Shown: positions 1 through 4,969 of the stretch, one piece after another
Numbering within the stretch: position 1 is the first letter of the stretch
Layout: each line of letters starts with the position of its first letter
Assembly: GCA_041484845.1 (NCBI GenBank)
Contig: JBGPIK010000263.1
Coordinates: 1 to 9,734, forward strand
Origin: JBGPIK01 sp041484845
GTDB taxonomy: Bacteria; Desulfobacterota; Binatia; UBA9968
DNA: 9,734 nt
Reading direction: 5' to 3'
Program-made: the position numbers and the translations under genes
Notes under the pieces: generated by a model
The model's input: only the letters and a program-made list of their open reading frames with translations
What the model was told of the DNA's origin: nothing
The model's database searches: none

Positions 1-1063
1 AATGATTCTGCTGCTCTTCGCCGGCCTGTTGGCCGATGCGATGAACCGGCGCAAGCTCATGATGGGCACGCAGATCAGCCTGTTTTGTATCTCGACGATG
101 CTCGCCCTTCTCACCTTCGCCGGCAACGTGTCGCCAAAGATGCTTTATGCGGCGACCATGCTGCTGGCTCTTTTCACATCGTTGGAACAGCCCTCGCGAC
201 AGTCGATCATTCCCAATTTGGTACCGCGCGAGCACTTGGCCCAGGCCTTATCGCTGCAGAGCACGCAGCGTTATGTTTCTGTAATCGCAGGGCCATCCCT
301 CGCCGGTTTGATGCTCGCTTTTTCCGGTCCCGCCGCATGCTACATGGTCGATGCGCTCTCCTGGCTCGCCATGTTGTTATCGCTCGTGCTGATGCGGACA
401 CAAATACCGGAGGGGGGTGGATGGCGCGCGGTTTCGTTACGATCGCTCCGTGAGGGGCTTAAATTCGTCCGGGGACACGGGGTTATTTTCCCCCTCATGG
501 TGCTCGATTTCGGCGCGACGTTTTTCGGCAATGTGCGCGGGCTGTTTCCGATTTATGCGCGGGATATTCTGTTCGTCGGTCCCAAGGGGCTCGGTTTACT
601 CTATGCATCACGCGCCTTCGGCTCGTTTTGCGCGGCGGCGACGATGAGTCTTCGCGGCTCATTTAGACGTTCCGGCCAATGGATTTTCATCGGCGTGGGA
701 CTTTACGGCGTGGCGACCATTTTGTTCGCCGGCTCGCATCTTTTCTGGGTTTCCGTTGTACTGCTGGCGCTGTGCGGCGCCGGCGACACCATCAGCTCTA
801 TTTTGCGCGGGACGATCAATCAGCTGAGCACGCCCGATGAGTTGCGCGGACGCATGTCGTCCATCAACAGCATCTTCACCAGCAATGGCCCGCAACTCGG
901 CCAATTCGAGTCGGGCGTCATTGCTGCTTGGCTTGGCGCGCAAGCGTCGGCACTGACCGGCGGGTTGGCCACTTTGGCGATACTGGCAGTGGTGGCGATC
1001 ACGTTTCCTAAGGTTGGCCGTTTTCAAGCGCAACAAAGCAGAGTCGAGGGACACGGGCCCTAA
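1..1063 (+). CDS. MFS exporter, EntS/MFS_3-like (5' partial)
   Basis: This is a multi-pass inner-membrane transporter of the major facilitator superfamily, closest in look to the enterobactin-exporter (EntS, MFS_3) branch. The gene enters from the left edge: base 1 is the last base of a codon, and the ATG at base 2 is most likely an internal methionine, because the visible protein begins inside the second membrane helix. Residues 8-19 (GLLADAMNRRKL) match MFS motif A, the loop between helices 2 and 3. Hydrophobic stretches follow at about residues 20-42, 46-60, 108-130, 160-182, 225-267 and 305-340, and LRGRMSSINSIF near residue 285 is typical of the C-terminal half in this branch. About 353 of the usual 400-430 residues are present. 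The substrate cannot be told. An inverted repeat and a new promoter separate it from the downstream cluster, so it need not belong to that pathway. Confidence 0.85.
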   Translation, partial: MILLLFAGLLADAMNRRKLMMGTQISLFCISTMLALLTFAGNVSPKMLYAATMLLALFTSLEQPSRQSIIPNLVPREHLAQALSLQSTQRYVSVIAGPSLAGLMLAFSGPAACYMVDALSWLAMLLSLVLMRTQIPEGGGWRAVSLRSLREGLKFVRGHGVIFPLMVLDFGATFFGNVRGLFPIYARDILFVGPKGLGLLYASRAFGSFCAAATMSLRGSFRRSGQWIFIGVGLYGVATILFAGSHLFWVSVVLLALCGAGDTISSILRGTINQLSTPDELRGRMSSINSIFTSNGPQLGQFESGVIAAWLGAQASALTGGLATLAILAVVAITFPKVGRFQAQQSRVEGHGP

Positions 1064-1072
1064 CACGGTTGG

Positions 1073-1120
1073 CAATCTCCGGTAGCGAAAGAAAGATAGG
1101 TTCGAATTACCGGAGCATTG
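1073..1120. repeat. Inverted repeat between the MFS gene and the RpiR promoter
   Basis: CTCCGGTA (1077-1084) and TACCGGAG (1108-1115) are perfect inverse complements. The pairing extends by CAAT (1073-1076) with ATTG (1117-1120) if C1116 is bulged, giving a 12-bp stem with a 23-nt loop. It starts 10 bases after the MFS stop codon and ends 10 bases before the -35 box of the next gene. No run of T follows, so a classical rho-independent terminator is not supported. It could slow or stop MFS transcripts, protect their 3' end, or be a protein-binding site. Confidence 0.55.
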
Positions 1121-1129
1121 TGCCGGTTC

Positions 1130-1157
1130 TTGACAATTTCTGTTTCATAATGATAAG
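1130..1157 (+). promoter_or_regulatory. Putative sigma70-type promoter for the RpiR gene
   Basis: A perfect -35 hexamer TTGACA (1130-1135) is followed after 16 bp by GATAAG (1152-1157), which keeps 4 of 6 bases of the TATAAT consensus. Transcription would begin near 1164, about 26 nt before the ATG at 1190. The -10 box is imperfect and no start site has been measured, so this is a sequence-based inference. Confidence 0.5.
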
Positions 1158-1178
1158 GCTCATGACGATTTTGTTTCA
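1141..1178 (+). promoter_or_regulatory. Direct repeat TGTTTCA, candidate operator
   Basis: Two identical heptamers TGTTTCA lie at 1141-1147 and 1172-1178, 31 bp apart start to start, close to three helical turns. The first sits in the promoter spacer and the second in the presumed 5' leader, so a protein bound to both would cover the -10 box. The flanks are also partly alike (TT two to three bases upstream of both). Autoregulation by the adjacent RpiR protein is plausible but not shown. Confidence 0.35.
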
Positions 1179-1189
1179 GTACCTTTAGC

Positions 1190-2089
1190 ATGGATCGCGA
1201 CCTCAACAACCGAATCTTTTCTTTGCGCGCCGATCTCAGCCCGCAACTTGCCAAATTGGCTGATTACGTATTAGCGAATGAAGCTCAGGCTTGTTTTTTG
1301 AACGCGCGCCAACTGGCTGCGGCGGCGGGAGTGAGCGCGCCAAGCGTGGTTCGCTTCGTTCGCCGACTGGGGTACACAGGCGTTCAGTCTTTCCGCGGCC
1401 ATCTTCAAAAAAATGCGCAGCAGCGGCTTTCCGCGGTGAAAGCCGTTCGGATCTCGGGAAAAACGCGCGACACCGACGGCTTCGTCGAAACCATTCTCAA
1501 ACAGGAAATCTTGTGTATCGAGAGATCGCTGCAGTTCGTGCGGCAGAAGGATTTTGAGGCCGCGGTCAAAGCGATCTGCAGAGCGGACACGGTGTATTTG
1601 CTCGGCGGGAAAAGCTCTTTCGCGTTGGCCTACTTCCTTTATTTTCGGCTTTCTAAACTCGGTATCGATTGCAAATTGATTCATCCGGGTGGTCCTACCG
1701 TCTTCAGCGAAATGGCCGCGATCAATAGCCGGGATGCGCTTCTAGCGATTGGATTCCAGCTGATTCCGCGGGAAGTTTGTTTGGCGGTGAAGGAAGCAAA
1801 ACGAAAGAAAGCGCTGGTGGTGGCGGTTACGAGCCGGCCCGCCTCGCGGATTTCTCTGCTCGCTGACATTCCTTTGTATGTGGACCGAGGGCCGCGGGAA
1901 AAAAACCGATCCATGGCCGGGTGCATCAGTATTTGCACGGCCGTTGTGGTCGGAGTCGCGGCGCGAATGGGGAAACGCTCGGCGCGCATCGTCGCTCAAG
2001 TCGATGCGCTGGAAAATGACGGCGGAACCTATCTGGATGACGGCGAAATGAGATTGAGGCGGGCGGACAAAGTGCGCAGACGCGCTTAA
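1190..2089 (+). CDS. MurR/RpiR-family transcriptional regulator
   Basis: This is a cytoplasmic DNA-binding regulator with an N-terminal RpiR helix-turn-helix and a C-terminal SIS domain; it is 299 residues, the usual family length. Residues 18-34 (PQLAKLADYVLANEAQA) and the HTH at about 39-60, followed by GYTGVQSFR, are characteristic. The SIS domain spans about 120-265, with GGKSS at 139-143. The loop that usually carries S-x-S-G-x-T-x-E reads G188-F-Q-L-I-P-R-E195, so the normal phosphosugar-binding serines are absent and the effector is probably not a typical sugar phosphate. The start at 1190 fits the domain boundary, and TGA at 1163-1165 blocks any longer frame, although no clear Shine-Dalgarno precedes it. 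It lies upstream of the ubiD-led cluster in the same direction and is the obvious candidate regulator; its target is inferred from position only. Confidence 0.9.
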   Translation: MDRDLNNRIFSLRADLSPQLAKLADYVLANEAQACFLNARQLAAAAGVSAPSVVRFVRRLGYTGVQSFRGHLQKNAQQRLSAVKAVRISGKTRDTDGFVETILKQEILCIERSLQFVRQKDFEAAVKAICRADTVYLLGGKSSFALAYFLYFRLSKLGIDCKLIHPGGPTVFSEMAAINSRDALLAIGFQLIPREVCLAVKEAKRKKALVVAVTSRPASRISLLADIPLYVDRGPREKNRSMAGCISICTAVVVGVAARMGKRSARIVAQVDALENDGGTYLDDGEMRLRRADKVRRRA

Positions 2090-2176
2090 GTTTATTTAAA
2101 GGGATGTTCAGGCTTTCGTATGGTTAACCCGGGCAATGCTATTTCAGCGCAAGGACTCGGAGATTGCACCGCGTCC

Positions 2177-2210
2177 TTCGACGGGCTCAGGACGTAGTGA
2201 GCCTGCCGAA
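2177..2210. repeat. REP-like palindromic hairpin
   Basis: TTCGACGGGCTCA (2177-2189) faces TGAGCCTGCCGAA (2198-2210) across an 8-nt loop, with 11 of 13 positions pairing. The core TTCGRCRGGCTCA resembles the REP-like intergenic palindromes of the CTTCGACAGGCTCAG type that recur in many environmental genomes (recognised from memory, not searched). It lies between the RpiR gene and ubiD. One copy cannot prove that it is dispersed here. Confidence 0.6.
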
Positions 2211-2280
2211 CTACGGAGGCGTGGAGGGCGCTGAGTAAAGAGTTTTTGATTAAAAAATACTCCGAACTCTGGGAACTCTT

Positions 2281-2315
2281 GCCCTGTGGAATACCGAGCT
2301 GCAATTCCACAGGGC
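2281..2315. repeat. Perfect 12-bp inverted repeat upstream of the ubiD-family gene
   Basis: GCCCTGTGGAAT (2281-2292) and ATTCCACAGGGC (2304-2315) are exact inverse complements around an 11-nt loop. In RNA the stem can lengthen to 15 pairs (C2278-G2318, U2279-A2317, U2280-G2316). It ends 53 bp before the GTG start codon. A tandem GAACTCT (2264-2270, 2273-2279) abuts it on the left and an AT-rich patch lies at about 2243-2260. It could be an operator or a leader hairpin; no T-run follows, so it is not a standard terminator. Confidence 0.55.
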
Positions 2316-2352
2316 GAGTGCCTCCTTCACAGTAAACCCGGAAGGGCCATTT

Positions 2353-2360
2353 AGAGAGGG
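2353..2360 (+). promoter_or_regulatory. Ribosome binding site fixing the GTG start of the UbiD-family gene
   Basis: AGAGAGGG sits 8 nt upstream of GTG at 2369. It supports this non-ATG start, which also gives the normal UbiD N-terminus beginning with FTDLRHYV. Confidence 0.75.
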
Positions 2361-2368
2361 ACACCACC

Positions 2369-3781
2369 GTGATTTTCACTGATCTCCGACATTACGTTTC
2401 CACGCTGGGAAAACTGGGCCAGCTCAAAATTATCGAAGGCGCCAGTTGCGAACTCGAGATCGGGGCGATCACGGAAATGGCCACGACCCGGCCGAATGCG
2501 CCGGCGGTGCTGTTTGATTCGATCCAAGGCCACAAGAAGGGCTTTCGCGTTCTGACTAATTTTCTTTCGCACAAGAGCCGGGAGCGTCTGGTCTACGGCG
2601 TGGCGGAAGACCTTACGGATTCCGAAGCCGTGCGCTACTGGAAAGACCGGCTCAAAGAAGTGAAATCAGTCGAGCCGTGTCATGTGAACAGCGGTCCAAT
2701 CAAAGAGAATATCATGGTTGGGAACGAGGTCGATCTCAGCCTCTTTCCCTGGCCGAGATGGCACCAGCGTGACGGCGGGCCTTACCTCTGCGCGACTGCA
2801 GCGGTGACACGGGATCCCGATTCCGGTTATCTGAATGTAGGCTCGTACCGTTACATGTTACTGAGCAAGAATACAATTGTCTCTCATATCGGTTCGGGCC
2901 ATCACGGCGACGTGATCCGCAAGAAATATTGGGCGAAAGGAAAGTCGTGCCCCGTGGCGATCTCTCTCGGGCAGGAGCCGGCGCTGTTCGAGGCCGCGGG
3001 CACAAACCTGGGTTGGGGAGTTTCGGAATATGGGTTTGCCGGATGGATGCGCGGCGCACCCGTGGAAGTGACTGAGGGGGTCGCGACCGATTTGCCGATC
3101 CCGGCAATGGCGGAGGTCGTGTTGGAAGGAGAGATGTTGCCGCCGGAACAAACGATGGAAATCGAGGGGCCGTTCGGCGAAATGTCGGGATACTACGGTG
3201 GCGGCGCGCGGCCGGCGCCAGTGACGATTATCAAGAGCGTGCTCTATCGCAAGGAGCCGATCATTCTGGGTTATCCGCCGTTCCTCGGGTCCAGCCGCGG
3301 CATTCTTTCCTCGCGCGGCATCTTGGTCTGGAATGAGCTTGAAGCTCTGGGCATCCCCAACATCATCGGCGTCAATTACTCCTGGGGAATGACGATCATT
3401 GCGATCAAACAGGCTTATCCCGGCCACGCGATGCGCGCGGCGCATGGCGCGCTCGGCGGCACTGCGGGTTATCATGGACGCTTTGTCATAATGGTCGATG
3501 ACGATATTGACCCCTTCGATCTACATGACGTCCTATGGGCCATCGCGACGCGGTGCGACCCGGAAACTTCCCTCGACGTTTGCCGCAGAATCTGGAGTTA
3601 CAAGATCGATCCGCGACTGCCCAAGCATAAAAAGGAAGCCGGCGATTATACGGGCGCCGCGGCGATCATCGACGCGTGCAGGCCGTATCACTGGATCGAC
3701 GAATTTCCGCGGACCACCAAGATCAGTGAAGAGTTGTTGAAAGCAACCGAGCAAAAATGGGGCAAGTTTTTTAACGAATGA
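2369..3781 (+). CDS. UbiD-family prenyl-FMN-dependent (de)carboxylase
   Basis: This is a cytoplasmic enzyme of the UbiD superfamily, which adds or removes carboxyl groups on aromatic, heteroaromatic or unsaturated acids using prenylated FMN. The 470 residues span the full family length. The N-terminus (DLRHYVSTLGKLGQL) is standard, and the VDDDIDPFDLHDVLWAIATR block starting at about 376 is a hallmark. By recalled comparison with Aspergillus Fdc1, the metal and cofactor residues appear to be N156, R161 (in NVGSYR), H179 and E220, and the catalytic glutamates E266 and E271 lie in EGPFGE; the spacings agree. It therefore looks active. It starts with GTG behind a good ribosome binding site, and the next gene begins 24 nt after its stop, suggesting co-transcription. 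The flavin prenyltransferase UbiX is not in the window. The substrate is unknown; the Mo-hydroxylase context argues for an aromatic or heteroaromatic acid rather than ubiquinone synthesis. Confidence 0.93.
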   Translation: MIFTDLRHYVSTLGKLGQLKIIEGASCELEIGAITEMATTRPNAPAVLFDSIQGHKKGFRVLTNFLSHKSRERLVYGVAEDLTDSEAVRYWKDRLKEVKSVEPCHVNSGPIKENIMVGNEVDLSLFPWPRWHQRDGGPYLCATAAVTRDPDSGYLNVGSYRYMLLSKNTIVSHIGSGHHGDVIRKKYWAKGKSCPVAISLGQEPALFEAAGTNLGWGVSEYGFAGWMRGAPVEVTEGVATDLPIPAMAEVVLEGEMLPPEQTMEIEGPFGEMSGYYGGGARPAPVTIIKSVLYRKEPIILGYPPFLGSSRGILSSRGILVWNELEALGIPNIIGVNYSWGMTIIAIKQAYPGHAMRAAHGALGGTAGYHGRFVIMVDDDIDPFDLHDVLWAIATRCDPETSLDVCRRIWSYKIDPRLPKHKKEAGDYTGAAAIIDACRPYHWIDEFPRTTKISEELLKATEQKWGKFFNE

Positions 3782-3792
3782 CGATAGATTTA

Positions 3793-3800
3793 AGGGAGGT
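3793..3800 (+). promoter_or_regulatory. Strong Shine-Dalgarno for the M29/NicX-like gene
   Basis: AGGGAGGT, 5 nt before ATG 3806, is nearly a full anti-16S match and is the strongest such site in the window. It selects 3806 over the ATG at 3778 that overlaps the ubiD-family stop codon. Confidence 0.8.
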
Positions 3801-3805
3801 GTTAT

Positions 3806-4852
3806 ATGTCCACGGCCGAACGTTATGGAATTCCATCGACGAAAATTATCGAGCTGATGAAGCATCTGCAGGTGCCGTTCAGGAATGTCGGCCCGAAGCA
3901 CAAAATCATGGTGATGACCGACACCGCCATGGACCCGCTCGTATGGCAGGCGATCATGGCCGTGCTCAACGAACGGGGCGCGCAGGCCATGTTGTGCATG
4001 TTCACGCCGCTTCCCTATCACTGCGCCGATCCGCTATCGATGGCGATTGCTGCGGCGAAAGATGCGGACCTGGTGGTTGCTTTGACGACCACTTGCATGA
4101 ATAGCGGAACGCCGGGTCTCAGAGAAATTCGCCAGACGGGCAAGACCGGAATCCTGTTGATGGAAGAATCGACGGTGGAGATACTCACCGAAGGCGGCGG
4201 CAAAACCACGCTGGAGGAGATGGAGGAGATCGGCGATATCTGCAGAAGGATCGGTGCAGTGTACGACAAGGGCAAGAAGATTCGCATTCAATCCGATTCG
4301 GGCAGCGATTTCACCGCGGATATTTCAGGCTACGAGCCCAACTATCACGCCGAACGTTGGTCCCAGCCGCCGGCGCGCATTAGCGAGAAAACCGGGCGCT
4401 TGACCGGCGGCACGTGGCCGTGGGGCGAGATTCATGTCGAGCCGAAGCCGGGCACGGCGAACGGGACGATTGTTTGGGATACAACGGCCCATGTCCCCCA
4501 TGGGCGCTGGGAAAATCCGGTTCGGCTCATCATCAAAGACGGTTGGGTGAAAGAGATCGAGGGCAAGAACGAAGCCGCCTACATCAAGGATTATCTCAAG
4601 AAGTACGGCGATGAAAATTCCTGGGGCGTCGGAGGAGAAGCGGCGATCGGAACAAATAAAAACTGCCCGCCGAACACCTACAACATGCGCAGTGAAAAGA
4701 AGCGACTGGGCGCCATGCATTTCGGCATCGGCCACGGCGCCGATCGCGGAAAAGTGAACAGCAAGCTGCGCCTGGAAGGAATCGTGGACCGCGTCACCGT
4801 CGTGGTCGATGACAACATCGTGGTTTGCGACAAGGGGCAGATTAAGGTCTGA
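3806..4852 (+). CDS. M29 aminopeptidase / NicX-like putative metalloenzyme
   Basis: The 348-residue soluble protein resembles the COG2309 group, which includes M29 thermophilic aminopeptidases and 2,5-dihydroxypyridine dioxygenase (NicX). The N-terminal half has the alternating alpha/beta pattern of that fold (KIMVMTD at about 32-38, DADLVVALTTTC at about 85-96). In the C-terminal half, W206-G-E208-I matches the PTGE metal-ligand segment, GGE278AAIGTN matches the second glutamate, and MH305FGIGHG matches the histidine segment. The last ligand motif, usually H-x-D in N-x-S-x-x-H-W-D, seems replaced by R322-x-E324 in NSKLRLEGIV. True peptidase or NicX activity is thus doubtful; an altered metal site or a different hydrolase or ring-opening role are alternatives. 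It sits 24 nt after the UbiD-family gene with a strong ribosome binding site, so the two are probably co-translated and work on one pathway (inference). Confidence 0.82.
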   Translation: MSTAERYGIPSTKIIELMKHLQVPFRNVGPKHKIMVMTDTAMDPLVWQAIMAVLNERGAQAMLCMFTPLPYHCADPLSMAIAAAKDADLVVALTTTCMNSGTPGLREIRQTGKTGILLMEESTVEILTEGGGKTTLEEMEEIGDICRRIGAVYDKGKKIRIQSDSGSDFTADISGYEPNYHAERWSQPPARISEKTGRLTGGTWPWGEIHVEPKPGTANGTIVWDTTAHVPHGRWENPVRLIIKDGWVKEIEGKNEAAYIKDYLKKYGDENSWGVGGEAAIGTNKNCPPNTYNMRSEKKRLGAMHFGIGHGADRGKVNSKLRLEGIVDRVTVVVDDNIVVCDKGQIKV

Positions 4853-4862
4853 AGGATGCCAT

Positions 4863-4939
4863 TGGAGTACTGGAGTGGTGGAGTAATGGAGTGATGTTTT
4901 TAAACCAATACTCCATCACTCCAATACTCCATCACTCCA
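4863..4939. repeat. Opposed arrays of an 8-bp repeat (TGGAGTNN), cruciform-capable
   Basis: Four consecutive octamers TGGAGTNN (4863-4894: endings AC, GG, AA, GA) face four octamers NNACTCCA (4908-4939: AT, TC, AT, TC) across a 13-nt T-rich spacer. The right array is also a perfect 16-bp tandem repeat (4905-4920 and 4921-4936). In one register, 4872-4896 pairs with 4914-4938 with only two mismatches in 25 bp. It lies between two co-directional genes and would form a large hairpin in a read-through mRNA, a possible terminator, processing site or stability barrier. It may equally be a mobile or slippage-derived intergenic repeat. Confidence 0.8.
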
Positions 4940-4969
4940 TCGTCATAACCGGAGACCGTAAGTAATCCT

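Noticed and set aside
2246..2260. Promoter in the AT-rich patch before the UbiD-family gene
   Set aside because: TTGATT (2246-2251) resembles a -35 box, but no -10 hexamer lies at a proper distance.
2092..2379. 95-residue minus-strand frame filling the RpiR-UbiD gap
   Set aside because: Its middle (VRQAHYVLSPSKD) is simply the translation of the REP-like palindrome; such phantom ORFs are typical of this repeat.
2858..3475. 205-residue minus-strand open frame inside the UbiD-family gene
   Set aside because: Antisense shadow with Arg-rich composition and no recognisable domain.
3778..4104. Frame starting at the ATG that overlaps the UbiD-family stop codon (ATGA)
   Set aside because: It runs out of frame through the M29/NicX-like gene, has a shadow-like composition, and the perfect Shine-Dalgarno at 3793 points to 3806. 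A brief re-initiation leader cannot be excluded.
4863..4939. CRISPR array
   Set aside because: The units are 8 bp and abut without unique spacers, and the two halves are inverted; this is not a CRISPR layout.
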